Source: Hormiphora californensis
Taxonomy: Eukaryota > Ctenophora > Tentaculata > Cydippida > Pleurobrachiidae
Length of the DNA: 64,000 nt
Assembly (NCBI GenBank): GCA_020137815.1
Contig: CM035360.1
Coordinates: 3,168,578 to 3,232,577, forward strand
Direction of reading: 5' to 3'
In this document: one piece after another, positions 1 through 61,969 of the stretch
Layout: the number at the start of each line of letters is the position of its first letter
Position numbering within the stretch: the stretch's first letter is position 1
The notes under the pieces: generated by a model
Seen by the model: only the letters and a program-made list of their open reading frames with translations
The model's database searches: none
Told to the model about the DNA's origin: nothing
Position numbers and translations under genes: made by a program

Positions 1-191
1 AGATTAACAGGTACCAGAGCCAAACTAAACGCAGTTGTAGGGGCTTTCGAGCAACCTGAAATTGGAAAATTGGAAAACTGTAACAACCAACAAGTCAGCT
101 CTTTCCCCCTTGGATTGGTTTGTTTGTATTTTGGTCCTTTTGTTTGTTTGTTTGTTTGTTTGTTTGTTTGTTTGTTTGTTTGTTTGTCCAC

Positions 192-3100
192 CTACCACAT
201 AACAAAACATGAAGATACTAAAGAAAACCAAATACATGATCCTCATTATGTTGATTCCATTGCTGTGTAGGGATGCCGCCAGAAGAGCCAGATATACCAC
301 TACCGGCCAGTAGTTGAGGATGGCGTGACGGAGGTATACGTATAGACGATAGATCTGAGAGAGGAGCGGGTGTTATTGGGTATGGGCACAGTTTTTCTGG
401 GCGTCCCTCAGTGAGATGGTCAATCGTGATATATGTACTTGTGGTTTTGTGAAAGAGGGGTAACCTTGCTCTGTGCGAGATAGAGAGTTGCCTCGCTCTG
501 TGAGGGACGCGGGTAGCCTCGTTTCGATTACCTGTTTGTGAACTGACTTGTTTGCTCGAATGAATGATGACCGAGTCTGAAATCTTCTTTCGAATAGGCT
601 GTGTTGTGACTTTAGTTGACATGAGTGAATTGATTGCATGATCTAGTACAGGATGTGTGTGAGCAGTGAATTTACAGAATGTTTGTGTTCTCTAACGGTG
701 AACTATACTATGCATGTCACTCTGTTCCTAACATTGTCTCATATAAGACTGTCCTCTCTGCACCGGGCCGACAGTCAGTCCCGACAACCCTATCAGGGGT
801 CACATTGCATGTGGATCTCACATACCCTGATGGTGTATTTGGTGGATCGCATCGCATCGGCAGTTCCCTTTATTAGGTTTTCCTGCTGGTACAGATACGC
901 TCGGAGATGAATCCAGAACACAGATAGGAAGAGAGCCTTTATCAAAACAGGTCGACCTGTGGTTGGACAAGCATTAAGAGTTTAGAAGAAACAAAAAATC
1001 ATTGAGAAGGTTCTACGGAATTAGCAAGTGAATTTTTGAGTTTATTTTTCCGCCTCAAATCCAAGACACTTTATACCTCTTTCTTCCTCTCTTTTCATTC
1101 CGATATCGTCCTGTTCTTTCAATTCTTTGTCCGTTAAATCGAGTGCTGGGACGGGGGGAAATCATTAAAAACTTGATATGAAGAGTTTCTGTACTCCTTT
1201 ACCTTTACTACTATGGCCCCTAAATTCCCGGGAGGGGGCATAAATTGTTAATTCATAAAATATGGGACATGGATAGGTACCCTAAATTATGGGTATTTTA
1301 ATGAAGAGCGTAAAGTCTTCATACTCGTTTTCTACCTTCTCTCTATTTCTCTCCTTATCTCTTTTTTAAGCTCTCTCCCCGTCTCTCGCACTCAGCTAGC
1401 ACAACTGCAAGCACACTCGCAAAACACACAGTTCTATCCTCCACCACTTCTTACCATAAATATACTGGATAGCAACCAATATAGTTCCATATCCCACTAG
1501 TGGGTAGGCCACACTGTAACTAGCCTCCTTTGCCTTGGGGCAGATACACAGAAAACACACCAACACCAGCAGTACAAACTCCATCCAAGATATGTAGGTG
1601 ATAGACCAGAACATCATGACTGCAAGGGTTAGGAGATAGACCTGCCCAACCAGGAGCCGTGTTACAAATGATATAACTTGGGTTAGGGTTGTTTCGTCTT
1701 GGTCGGGATGGGTTGAGGTGAGAGAGGAGTGACGGGACCGAAGGGAGTTGTGGTGCTGGGCTGCATCTGAAAAGGGGACGGTGTTTAATAAATACATAGT
1801 GTATCATCAAATGTTCAGTGCGGTTTGAAACTGCAAAAACCGAAACCCAATATCACTAAAAACCCATTTCCCGTTTCCCAAAAACCCAGGAACTGGTTCG
1901 CATCTTGAGTGTGCGCGCGCGGTTCTCTACCCCAACCTCCTCGCGCGTTACTACACATCCAAACTGCCACCTCTCTTCATGATAGCCGCCAAGGGAAGAA
2001 CAATGTTTTGCCCAAAGGCTTTTTAGAGGAAAAGCCGGTTGATGGAGAAAAGGAAGAGGGGAGAGAGTAAATATTATACAGAAACTGGTAATAAGTTAAC
2101 TGGTTTTTCTTAACAAGGAAGAAGGCGAAGTAAAGTTCTGAAACTGCCTGTACACAAAAACCAAAATGTCACGTCATATTGTTATACCTTCCACAGTACC
2201 GTCAACTGTTATTGTATTGTAGTTGTTTCCTCGGTTGTTTCCAGTACTCCTCAATAACTGTGGAAAGGGGGAGGTGGTTAGCAACACAGATCGGTTAGAG
2301 CTCACCATCTCTCATTGTCACTCACTAAACACACACACACACATAGCTGTTCCTTCTCAGATAGTTCCAAGAATTATCTTAGAATTCTCCCCTCGCAAAA
2401 CACACATATTTCCAGCGTTTCTCCGAAAAGCCAGCTTTCAAGAAAAAGGAAATATTTTTCTAGCCAGCATAGTGTGTGTAGCATATATCAAATCAGTGGA
2501 TCAACATTGAAAGAGCGAGGGAGTTTATTGAGAGAGAAAGGGAGGGTTGCTCTGCCGAAATAAAATGTGAGCTACACAAAGAGAGCGGGGGTATGGAACG
2601 TGAAACTCAACTTACAGAGTAGTATGACGGTAGGACTCGTGTGATAAGTGCCTGGAGTGGGTGGGTGTGTGTGATTTATAATGGTAAAACGAATTTACCC
2701 CTCCCTTTCCGGCGCAAAGGAGGGGTTATAGATAGATAGATAGATGGTGTGACAGTGAATGTAATGAGGTTTAAAAAGAACTAAGTAAGTAAGAAAAGGT
2801 TTATTTTTATCTGCTGCAATAATCATGTCGAGACTTTGATTCATCATCATTATTACAGACTTTATTCAGTATCTCTCTCTCCATGCACTTACGTTTTCTC
2901 GTTCCTCACTATCACTTCCACTGCAGATGGAATTCCGACTCATCTGGAGAGAAAGAGAGGATACTAGAACCAATCAAACATAAATCAATCAGGCATGTGA
3001 ATCAGGGGTGAGAGAATAAGTGAGAAAATGGGGTAGTATGTGGCAATAATATGCATGGCTTTTTAGCTTTTGATGGTGTGTTATTTTACTGCTCAGTGGT

Positions 3101-3943
3101 GTTAGGATGCAAAGAGCTGCTTCTCAGGCTTCGATTTTTACCCTGTATCATTCGAACATGCCAAGAAAAACTGCTCATCAGGACTAGACTGCTGTTTAGC
3201 TTTTTTTTATACTGCCACGATCATTCTATCATTGCTTGATTCACGCTCTTATCTCACAGCGCTCACTCGCAGCACTCTCAATATCTCCTCCCTTTATCTC
3301 TCTCCTTCTCTAGCTCTCTCTATCTCACTCTCATGCTGCTTTTTCACCTCTCCTTCAAATTCGGGACTTGAACAGTTGGACACGATACGAGGCCGAGGTG
3401 GTGCCCTCTGGGGCCAAAATATATCTAACCCGACTCTAGCCGCGCTGCCCTGTGAGAGAACATTATTCGATATTATGGATGTACTCTGTCAGTCAAGTCT
3501 GTCCTATGTAAATTGTGTAGGGCGGAGGAAATTTAAAGTTGTAGTTTGTAATTATTCAAAATGACCCAAAATTTAGTGAAAAGGAGGAAATATTTATTAC
3601 TTAGCCAGTATTCAGAGTGTGCCCTAAAATGGCTCATTTAGATCTTGGTAAATCTTGAAGGGGGGTGGTGGATCTAGCAGCTGGTGGTCTTTTCAGAATT
3701 ACTGCGTGTGTGTGTGTGCACAATGTGCACATGTCCCATGATGTGTGTGTGTAATAGGTGAGGTCTGCACACCGTGTTATATCATTGTCTTTGGGGTAAA
3801 AAGAGGGGGGTATAAACTTGGCATTCAGTTTTATATGTCTTTCGGGAAACATACAGACAAACTCTCTGTGCGTCAGTTTAGTTCGATGCTCTTTTATCAT
3901 GAAACAATGGCATGTTGATGTGATCTAGGGACAAAAAATAATG

Positions 3944-3977
<34 letters not shown>

Positions 3978-6900
3978 GAGAGAGAGGGAGAGAGGGAGAG
4001 AGAGGGAGAAAATGAGAGATAGTTAATGTGAGGTAATGAGATCGATAGAGAGATAGAGAAAGGAAAAAGTAAGTGAGTGAAAGTTCCATGGAAATACACG
4101 AAAATTAAGTTTACACGGTCATGTCAGCGAATGTACGTCAGTTGGATCAATTATTGGAACAGTTGATAACAATATTTTTTATTGAAATTAAAAAAACACG
4201 TACGTAAATGTCTTACTAACCTTGATCATATACCGGGCGGATAGAGCAAGAGAGAAGTAGAGGGCAGCGAGGGCAAACACAAAAGCATAATTCCCCCAAA
4301 TCAGATCGTGGGAAAAGTGTAGGTGTAGAGGGTTATCCACTATTACATTCCCCTCCGTAGAACAGTTTCTTTGGTAGTACTCTACAAAACCTAGTAACCT
4401 AAACAAAAACCGGTACCTATGTAGTTATAAAGTTTCAAAAAAGGAAAAAGGAAAGACTTTCTAATCAATTACTAACACAGACTAACACCTAACACAGGAG
4501 TAAAACAGGACTCTATCTAATGAATACCTGGCGGGTAAGCTCTCAGGTTTGAGATGATCATTAATCGGGTTGAACTGGTAAATGTAGAGTGCTAAAAGTT
4601 GGAGTCCAGCCAGTAAAAACAGTACCAACTTTAGATGAGGTAACCTGCCAAACCGTACCTATACATGGGACGATGTGTGTTAGTATGAAATATGAATACC
4701 AGCAACTCCGCTGGTAACTATCTATGTACTATCGTCTGTTGTTTTGTATTGTTTGGGGAGGTGCAACAGCACAACTGTTGTTATAACAATTACTATTGAT
4801 GCACTGACTTTAAATACTACCACTATCAGTAGTATCGTTTGCATACTGTAAAACCATTTATTTTCGCGGGAAATTAATTTTCGCGGATTGGCCTAGATTG
4901 GCTTCTGGTGGTCCCTGTAGGGCCCTGACGACTTCACCAGCGTACCAGGAGTCGCTGATGAAGGAGTAGTTCACTCCTGGTACGCTGGTGAAGTCTTCAC
5001 GGACCACCAGAAACCCTAGTCTAGGCCAATCTGCGAAAATTAATGCCCTCGAAAATATATGGTTTTACAGTAGATTATCTAGTCGACTATTCAATCTAAG
5101 ATCCCCGAATCCCTGATTATTGATTCTGGGACCACTATACTCACGTTAATTGCCCGTAGGGTGGAGAGGGTTACGAATGTGATAAAGTATATGCCGGAGA
5201 TAAGGGAGGGAGCAGCACAACCAGCGCAAAGAAGGCACAGAGTAGTTACCATGGGTTCAAGGGCACGCCATAACCGGGATAGCGACCTGCAGGGTTACAA
5301 CATTATTACAGGGGTGTTACATGGATTATAAACCACCCCCCCCCCCCTGCTGATATTTCCCGCAGTCTACTGTGGTATATCAAATAATTCCCTCCCTCTG
5401 TTTTCACACCTTTCATAATTCCCGGGGTCGTTTTATAATAAATAACCACGGCTAGTAAAGTGATGAAATTTGATAATCCCGTACGGGGATTATCACACGA
5501 TATTCCCCTCGTCGTTTCACTCCTCGTGGATATCGTATTGATATACCACCCTGACAGGGTGGTATATCAGATTTCATCCCTCTACTAGCCGGGGTTATCT
5601 ATATTATAATAGTATGTTACGGTGGTGAATAAAATATGGACTTACAAGATAGGGAAACTGCTCCTCAAACAGCTTCGAGGCCATCATGATACTACAGAAT
5701 TTTCTAAGAGTAGACACAAACCAACAAACACACATTCCCAACACGATGGAAGGTTGTAAGACAACAAACTAAAAAACACCCTCCCAAACACAAAACTAAC
5801 ACCCTAATACCCTCCACCCCAACTTACAACCCTCCCTAACATAAAACTAACACACCAACACACTAACTAACACCCTCCCCCAACACAAACTAACTAACAC
5901 CCTCCCCAACTGTATGGATGGCTCTAAGACAAAACTAACACCCCCCCCCCCCAACTTACAAGCCCTCCTCGGGTGGAGCGGTAGGGGAATTAAACGCCAG
6001 AACCGTTGTTACTGCAGTGATCAGAAATACTGCGAAATCAGGGGCAATCAGCCGTAGTCTGTCCAATACAAGTGGAACTATATCTGAGCTGAGAGACTGA
6101 TATCCGATGTTCATCAGCAGGATATTCGTGTTGTTACCTGCGGGGGATTGGGAGGGGTTAGATAATTCTGATAATGGGGGTGTTACAATTCGGTAAGCGG
6201 ACTCTAGTGCTAAAATCACGAAAAGCGAACTCGAGATTTCGGCCGTTAGGCCGGAAGCGAGAGTTTGCTGTGCCTATATACTCGTTTAGAAGTGTTAGGG
6301 CTGTTATTTGGGTTCGAGGTTAGGGGTTAGTGTAAAGGTTAGGGTTAGATATAGAGTCCTCCTTGGGTTTAGATATAGAGTCCGTTAGCACTAGAGTCCG
6401 CCCACCTTACAATTCTTATGTAATGATAATTATGAGGGGTATTAAAATTCTGATGTAATACCAACTTGATCCTCGTTATTGTTGTTATTATTGTTGATCC
6501 TCTAAACTATTGTATTGAATACAAAACGAACAGACACACAAACACACGCACAAACCAACAATGTATGTATTGTCTGCTATACGACACTGCACCTGCTAAT
6601 AAGCCCCACACCTGCTACACACAATAGATAGCACATTAGTCTTTTGTCAATACATTAATTCGCATATTGCATATTATATATTCCTTAGATGAGAGTAATC
6701 CGGCCTAAATCTGGCTGAATTAGCACTTTGGCATCGAATCATAAACCAGCTAGTGGAATATAATGGACAGACATAAAGACATGAAACAGGCATTTTAAAA
6801 CATCAGACAAACAGAACGCATATATTTAACTGATTAACTTGATTATATGAGCGGTAATTACCATGGTTTTAAACCCCATGGTTGTGAACCCCATTGTTGG

Positions 6901-7290
6901 TGGCCAATTAACTTACAAAGATTCTCAGGGGTAACGGTTATTTTCTCGGTTAGCTGGAGAACATAGAACACCACATGGCCACTGCAGGCAAATGTAGCAG
7001 TCACTAAAAGCAGCAGCAGGTATACTCTGAGCACCTTGTGGACTGAAAAGGAATGAATTCTGGAATTAAAAAAGCTATTTTGCTCCGAAAAGTTAGAAAG
7101 ACCCACAATTTAAATACTCACTCTGCCAATTTTTGTAGGAGTATTTTGGTAGGCATGGTAGGACCATAAAGAAAAGCAACCATATCAAGGATACAACTGA
7201 CACCCGGAGGAAGGCGGAGACAATTAGCGTTGCCGGTAGGAGACCTCGATAGAATATGTAAGTTATCAACTCAAGGGTTTCCACCCCCAT
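192..7290 (-). CDS. PIEZO: Piezo mechanosensitive ion channel, N-terminal half (3' part outside window)
   Basis: Piezo proteins are very large multi-pass cation channels opened by membrane tension. Exons I placed on the minus strand: 7290-7122 (start ATG), 7042-6917, 6137-5960, 5286-5145, 4658-4528, 4398-4221, 2943-2893, 2651-2616, 2257-2188, 1766-1455 and 354-192. One or more exons are still missing between 1455 and 354. Phases agree across the first ten junctions. The N-terminus is hydrophobic (residues IFYRGLLPATLI) and matches the Piezo start. A segment near 5250-5150 reads PSLISGIYFITFVTLSTLRA. The strongest signature is FWSITYISWMEFVLLVL near 1630-1560, which matches the conserved Piezo block SITYHSWLTFVLLL. 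All visible exons encode hydrophobic helices separated by short polar loops. A further splice-like segment at 5691-5646 does not fit the phase and is left out. The family call is by motif memory, without alignment. Confidence 0.85.
4844..5072. repeat. MITE with TACTGTAAAACC termini in a Piezo intron
   Basis: A 229-bp foldback lies in the intron between the exons at 5286-5145 and 4658-4528. Its ends are TACTGTAAAACC and GGTTTTACAGTA, which suggests a TA target. The inner arms (around 4895-4955 and 4970-5035) are near-perfect inverted copies around a short loop. There is no coding capacity. Confidence 0.75.
5447..5608. repeat. MITE-like palindrome in a Piezo intron
   Basis: The outer arms ATAACCACGGCTAGTA and TACTAGCCGGGGTTAT are inverted copies of each other. 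Inside are two small perfect hairpins, around 5475-5500 and 5543-5568. There is no ORF. It looks like a short non-autonomous DNA element. Confidence 0.6.
6197..6250 (+). repeat. 54-bp dispersed repeat, copy 1
   Basis: This segment starts GCGGACTCTAGTGC and ends GGCCGTTAGG. It recurs as an exact reverse complement at 61880-61933, 55 kb away. It lies in the Piezo intron between the exons at 7042-6917 and 6137-5960. Confidence 0.75.
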
Positions 7291-7569
7291 CCTTGGTATT
7301 TACTGCACAACCACTCGGATCTTATTTTCTGTGGCGTCTTCTCATTGGTTACGTCATAAAACAGTTTACATCCTAAAACATTTATTTGGTCGGAAACTGA
7401 GAGATTCCGTGATCCGTCGTTGAAACTGTTTTTGGTCAAAATATGCTCGTCACAGGTACGTCGCATGCATTATGCCCGTCAGACCACGTTCTTCGGGCCT
7501 CCATATTAAATGATGGAACAACACGAGTTTTGTTGGGTGCTTCAGCCTTCACGTGGTGCAGTCTTCGTC
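7291..7569. other. Upstream region of Piezo
   Basis: This is 279 bp between the Piezo start codon and a foldback element. It presumably holds the Piezo 5' UTR and promoter. I see no convincing TATA box and no other gene. Confidence 0.4.
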
Positions 7570-8439
7570 GGTAAGTCGGAAGAACCTGTCCGTTCCTCTC
7601 ATGAGCGCTCATGAGTGTATCATGAGTGTGTCATGAGTGTATCATGAGTGTATCATGAGCGCTCATGAGACGTTTTTAGGTGTTTCAACGTCTCATGAGC
7701 GCTCATGAGTGTATCATGAGTGTGTCATGAGTGTATCATGAGCGCTCATGAGTGCTCATGAGACCTTGCTCATGAGCGCTCATGAGACATATGTCTCATC
7801 CCATCTCTGTTTCAATGTCTCATGAGCGCTCATGAGACGTTTTGACCTACATGTGCTCATGAGTGTATCATGAGACATGTCTCATGAGACATATCTCTCA
7901 TGAGACGTTAGGGTTATGGTTATGGCTGGGTTTAGGGTTGGGCTAGGGTTAGGGCTTTCCTTTAGGTCTAGGGACCCGTAGAGGGTAGGGCTAGGTCCAA
8001 GCCTATGGGTCAACCCTAACCCTATCCCTACGGGTCCCTAGACCTAAAGGATAACCCTAACCCTAGCCCAACCGTAAACCCAACCCTAACCCTAACCCTA
8101 ACGTCTCATGAGACATATGTCTCATGAGACATGTCTCATGATACACTCATGAGCACATGTAGGTCAAAACGTCTCATGAGCGCTCATGAGACATTGAAAC
8201 AGAGATGGGATGAGACATATGTCTCATGAGCGCTCATGAGCAAGGTCTCATGAGCACTCATGAGCGCTCATGATACACTCATGACACACTCATGATACAC
8301 TCATGAGCGCTCATGAGACGTTGAAACACCTAAAAACGTCTCATGAGCGCTCATGATACACTCATGATACACTCATGACACACTCATGATACACTCATGA
8401 GCGCTCATGAGAGGAACGGACAGGTTCTTCCGACTTACC
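7570..8439. mobile_element. 870-bp foldback (hAT-like MITE) rich in TCATGA palindromes
   Basis: The termini GGTAAGTCGGAAG and CTTCCGACTTACC are inverted repeats. They are flanked by an 8-bp duplication, TCTTCGTC, at 7562-7569 and 8440-8447, which is typical of hAT-family insertion. The two arms mirror each other for about 400 bp and are built from many copies of TCATGAGCGCTCATGA and ATCATGAGTG, each unit itself palindromic. The centre (about 7905-8105) holds telomere-like GGGTTA/TAACCC runs in opposite orientations. No transposase ORF is present. Confidence 0.85.
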
Positions 8440-8447
8440 TCTTCGTC

Positions 8448-9339
8448 TCCACCAAAGTTTCGAGAGTTCTCGACACTTTGGTGTTTTACCACTTTTACTC
8501 TGAGACCACTCGTAAACTGTTCGTAGTTCAAAGTACCCTCGTACCCATCATGGTTATTTGACGGCCACAGGCCAATGATTTTGCAGGGAACTGGGAAGGA
8601 GCTGGGCCTCCGGCCTAGCGCGTCCCTGTGGAGTCAGTGTGGACACTGGACCGAGCCCTGACCGAGCCCTGACCGGCTGACCGTCAATACTCAATGGGTG
8701 TGAAACTTCCCCACAAGCAGGGCCTAGGTAGTAGGTACCAGGTGTGTAAGGGGTAGAGCCCCATTCCCTACGAGCATGGACAAGGGTTGGGAGGCTAAGA
8801 CAGTTTTTGAAAAATTTGGAGCGGTTTTCAAAACGGCATTTTCAAATTTTTAAAAATTTAAATTTCGCGTGTGTGTGATCTGACACGGACGCTCTACTCG
8901 CGCGGCGCTGCATTACCAAATTGCACGCTGCATTCTAGCGCGCGCGGCAGTTTATAAAAAGTTTCTTTGTGTGTGTGTGTTTTTTTTTTGTTTCAAAATT
9001 CGCTCCTCTTCTCGAGCCTCGACTTCGGCGGGCGCGATTATAATCTGGGTGCCTTGCAGCCTGTTTACATGTGCGCGCTACCAAAAGAGTACACTTAGAC
9101 CGACTTTTTTCAAACGGCTATAGCCACGCAACCACATGGCCAATTTGAGTAAACTAAACGGTATCTGTAAGAGAATCGATAGCCCTAACCGATAACCCCA
9201 AACCAAACCCTAACCAGACCCTAACGGCTAGCCCTAACCCGTCGCGCGCGCCAAAACTAAGAATTGTTGGCAATGAAAGGCACCCAGATTTTAACGTTTT
9301 CCGACTTCGGCATGCGCTGCAGGTTCATGATGTGCCCCA
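8448..9339. other. Intergenic sequence without recognised gene
   Basis: I found no splice-supported ORF. The stretch contains telomere-like variant repeats (TAACCCTAACC and similar, about 9180-9240). It also contains an inverted pair sharing CTGGGTGCCTT and AAGGCACCCAG, near 9045 and 9280. This may be the degraded 5' portion of the LINE whose tail follows. Confidence 0.4.
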
Positions 9340-9477
9340 TCTTCAAGCGGAGCCTTTAGTGTCGCTGCTCCAGCCATATGGAACTCTCTCCCCCGCTCCC
9401 TCCGTGAAACAACCTCCACATCGGCCTTCCGATCCAGCCTAAAAACTCATTTCTTCAAAGAGGCATATGACCTCTAA
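9340..9477 (+). pseudogene. 3' end of a non-LTR retrotransposon reverse transcriptase ORF
   Basis: The frame reads AFSVAAPAIWNSLPRSLRET, then SAFRSSLKTHFFKEAYDL and a stop at 9475-9477. This is the widely shared C-terminal signature of LINE-type reverse transcriptases (FSVAAP.lWNsLP..lR....f...LKthLf). Nothing upstream preserves the catalytic core, so this is a 5'-truncated relic. Confidence 0.75.
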
Positions 9478-10090
9478 AATCGTTATCAAAATCCAAAAGA
9501 GACTCCTCAGACAATTGTGTGTTTTTTTGTGTATTTCTGAGTGTGTTTCTAAGTCAAGTGTTTCCAGTGTTTTTTGAGTACAGAGGTCTTAGAGCGTTTC
9601 TCCAAGTGTTCTAGTGCTTTTTCTAGTGTGTTCTAAGCGTTTTTATATTTATTTGTTAATGCTTGCCTGCCTGCCTGCCTCTTTTTTGTGATGAGTTTTT
9701 TCAAAACCCCGGGCTGTTTTTCAGACTCATTTGTTTCCAGTATATGTGTGTATGTGTGTGTCTTTTTTAAGTGTGATCTAAGTGGTTTTTATATATTTGT
9801 TACGGGATGGAAGTTTCTATTTTTTATGAGTTTTAATTTTTTGGGCGTACCCAGGGCTGTTTCTTTTGTAGACGAATTGTAGAGATAATTTATTGATGAC
9901 CTAATTTATTGATAAAAGAAAGAAAGAAAAAAGCAACAAAAAAAACAAAAAAAAAACAAAAAAAAAAAAACAAAAAAAAAACAAAAAAAAAAACAAAACA
10001 AAACAAAAAACAAAAAAAAAAAAAAAAAAAAACAAAAAAAAAAAACAAAAAAAAAACAAAAAAAAAACAAAAAAAAACAAACATAAAAAA
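9478..10090. repeat. T-rich LINE tail and A-rich low-complexity tract
   Basis: After the LINE stop the sequence is T-rich. From 9917 to about 10090 it becomes an (A)nC tract. The apparent poly-Lys and poly-Phe ORFs here are low-complexity artefacts. Confidence 0.7.
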
Positions 10091-10747
10091 AATCCCCTAC
10101 CTACCCCCCCCCCTCCTTGGTGGTGTCTCAACCTATGATTCTGGGCGTCTGTTAGTTCCACTAAATATTCTGATTCATAGTTTTGTCCTTAGTTTTGTCC
10201 TTAGTCCTGTCTGTTGGTCTGCTGTTTTTACTGTCGATCTACTACCCATCGGTTTTTCCTTTCACTGTCAGTGCTGTTGTCCTTTCCACTGTGAGTAGTA
10301 CCCAATCTAGGCTTGAGACACTAGCCGTCAACCTTGGGAGCAAATAACCCTCCCGAGGAATATACCTCCTCAGAAAACGTGTTGCCGATATTCACGTCCA
10401 TGCCTGATCAATCACCCATAAGAAAATCACCTCCTAATCTCACCATACGCCGAAGAAAAAGGACCGCTCTAGGAGCAGGCATCTGGTTGCAGTCACTGTT
10501 TTTCGGAAAGGCGGACCATTTGCATATTACAAACTGTGTCAGAGCGGGATATAAACTGTTACTATTATTATTATTATTATTATTTATGAATGCTTTTAGA
10601 GGGGCCTGCATCATCCACCTTAACCTTAGTCAGCTTCTCATAATTAGTTTTTTCCATAACGGCTAAAAAATCGAATGACTCAAACCGGAAAGTTCTCCCA
10701 GGTGGTCTGTTAGTTGTTACAACTTAATTCTTGATTAGGCTCTCCTC
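10091..10747. other. CAD: CAD upstream region
   Basis: This is 657 bp before the CAD start codon. It contains an ATTTGCAT octamer at about 10519 and a TATAAA-like box (GGATATAAACTG) near 10547. Their spacing is compatible with a core promoter roughly 200 bp upstream of the ATG, but nothing proves use. A short open stretch at about 10334-10490 (PIRKSPPNLTIRRRKRT) has no splice support and is not called. Confidence 0.35.
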
Positions 10748-54166
<43,419 letters not shown>

Positions 54167-54187
54167 AGCTGGAAATGGAAAGGGCGA

Positions 54188-54193
54188 AATAAA
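54188..54193 (+). terminator. CAD: CAD polyadenylation signal
   Basis: AATAAA 22 nt after the stop codon. Confidence 0.7.
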
Positions 54194-55022
54194 AATATTT
54201 TTATAGACGAGAGTGTAACGAGTTTTTTAAAGTAGTGCCTGAAAAGACTATGAATGTTTAATGTTTATCCTGCTTTATGGTGTGTCTTTATCTGTATGCC
54301 AAACGTCATTATGACGTCATATGTAGTACTAGTTGTGTGTGTGCATGGGATTGAGCTATCTTTGTGGGACTGCATGTTTAGTTAGACTGCGTCCTGTTTA
54401 GCTGAGAGCAAGAGGGGCTAAGATCCTAGCTGCTGTTATAACCTTTTTTTTAACTAACTTATTAAAAAGAGTGAACATATACATCTTATACATGTCTTTA
54501 CGTTTTCTATCCTTATCTTTTATCTTTTGTAAATCCACGCCTTTTAGAACTTTGTACCAACGAAAGTAGAAACATCAACCCTTCTCGCGCCGCTTTGGGC
54601 TTGTTGAGTATCAACCTTCGGCACTTTGTGTGTGTGCCTCTGTGCGTGTTGCTACACCGCACAGCACAGAGTGGTTTGGGCCGTGTGCAGTGATCCCCAT
54701 GATGTCTCAACTTTCGTTTAAAATGGTCAGACACATATTTGGTATAAGGTATAAACGGGATAAAAATGATGGTCTGTACAATAAAACAGTGGTATATCAC
54801 ATAAAATATTTGAGCAGTTAGACGGTTTCATAAATCCGACTTTACTACAGTGTTTTGTAGTTTATCACCCCAACTTGTCCGACAAGTTGCTGCGTGAGTC
54901 TGGGACCATGCATTGTTCAATTTTCATTGTTCATTGTTCTCCCACACTTGCCACGACAAACAAAGTCTTCAAAAATTAAAAAGTCCAACTCCAAGTCTCT
55001 CTTAAAATTCCTTGGGATGATT
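54194..55022. other. Spacer between the convergent CAD and K2P genes
   Basis: The 3' ends of CAD (+) and K2P (-) face each other here. I see no gene or element. The minus-strand poly(A) site of K2P is presumably in this stretch. Confidence 0.5.
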
Positions 55023-55141
55023 CACGGTTGCTATGGTAACTACTAGGAACTGCGTCTTCTAGGTTGCTATGGTAACTACGGGTGTATTCTAGGTTGCTAT
55101 GGTAACTACAAGGGGCTGTGTCTTCTAGGTTGCTATGGTAA

Positions 55142-55160
<19 letters not shown>
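55023..55160. repeat. Minisatellite overlapping the K2P stop codon
   Basis: Units of GGTTGCTATGGTAACTAC plus GGGTGTATTCTA or TAGGAACTGCGTCTTCTA are repeated four times. Read on the minus strand, the unit carries CCTAGAATACACCCGTAG, the last codons (PRIHP) and stop of the channel. Confidence 0.8.
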
Positions 55161-60911
<5,751 letters not shown>

Positions 60912-61969
60912 GATGGCGGTGGTGGAGCTTCAAATCTAAACTTGGGGGAGAGAAATGGGGTTATGGGGAGCTTCAAATCTAGAGTTGGGGAGAGAAATGG
61001 GGTTAGAGAGCTTCAAGTCTAGAGTTGGGGTAGAGAAATGGGGTTGGGATCTTCAATTATAAAATCTTTTGTCCAGCCGGAAGGAGAAAACTAAACTTCC
61101 TCTTTAAAAATGAAATTTATATTCGACTAAAAGTAAAACTCAAAACAAGAGAGAAGAAAAGCCACATAGGAAACCTAAATTAGAGCGAATAAGAAACCTA
61201 AATTAGAGCATTTTGTTTGTGGACTACGTGTTGATAGACCTGGGAATTCTATTCTAATTATGTCATAGTCTATGTACATTTTCATTTAGGACTAGGAGTG
61301 CTGAATAATTAGGTCATAGTGCACATTTGCATTTGGGAGTGTAAAGGACAGTGAGACACACAATAAGATTGGGTAAAGGAACCCCCCCCCCCCCCCCGCA
61401 ACAAAGAACAAGGTAAATACTGTAATTGAGATTCGGTGAAATGTAACTTTAGGAGTCACACACAGTCACATACAACAAATTATAGGAGAAGCCCACGCCA
61501 CCAGGGGATTTCCAAGCCCCTCTCTTACACTAACTCAGATCACATTACATAATATTATTTCAATGCCCTGGACCAATATATCGATACTGCATATCATTAT
61601 TACATTCCTATTATAATAGGAGCTTCAGTGCACCATGAATGAATACGGGAGTCTGTGCAACATGAGGTACTGTTATCTTTTCCGGGTTATGTCATTACCT
61701 AATAATACTCATATCGAATGAGTAATAAGACTTTAATCGGAAAGCTCTACTACTATTACACAGGCAAACTTCGGTTAACAAGGGGGCTTGTAGAGTACTC
61801 CACCCCCACTCCACCCCACCCACTCCACCCCCACTACCCAACATGACAGCTGGGTCCCATCTCCCTAACTTCATGGCTCCCTAACGGCCGAAATCTCGAG
61901 TTCGCTTTTCGTGATTTTAGCACTAGAGTCCGCTACCCATGACAGCTGGGTCCCATGTCCCTAACTTCA
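60912..61969. other. Divergent intergenic region of K2P and the J/TRX gene
   Basis: It holds the upstream regions of both genes. It contains triplicated GGGGAGAGAAATGGGGTT units at 60950-61045, a C run at 61382-61397, and a short duplication of GACAGCTGGGTCCCAT (61846 and 61941) flanking the 54-bp dispersed repeat. No gene is seen. Confidence 0.5.
61880..61933 (-). repeat. 54-bp dispersed repeat, copy 2
   Basis: Exact reverse complement of 6197-6250. It sits between two imperfect copies of GACAGCTGGGTCCCAT with CTCCCTAACTTCA, as if inserted with a local duplication. Confidence 0.75.

Noticed and set aside
5646-5691. 46-nt splice-flanked segment (MMASKLFEEQFPYL) in Piezo
   Set aside because: Joining it breaks the phase to the next exon, whereas skipping it keeps the frame; could be an alternative exon.
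7905-8105. Telomere sequence
   Set aside because: Short, degenerate GGGTTA/CCCTAA runs in opposite orientation inside a foldback element, not a chromosome end.
9890-10298. Poly-Phe and poly-Lys ORFs on both strands
   Set aside because: Translation of an (A)nC low-complexity tract after a LINE tail.
10334-10490. Possible small protein PIRKSPPNLTIRRRKRT upstream of CAD
   Set aside because: No start ATG, no usable donor and no recognised family.
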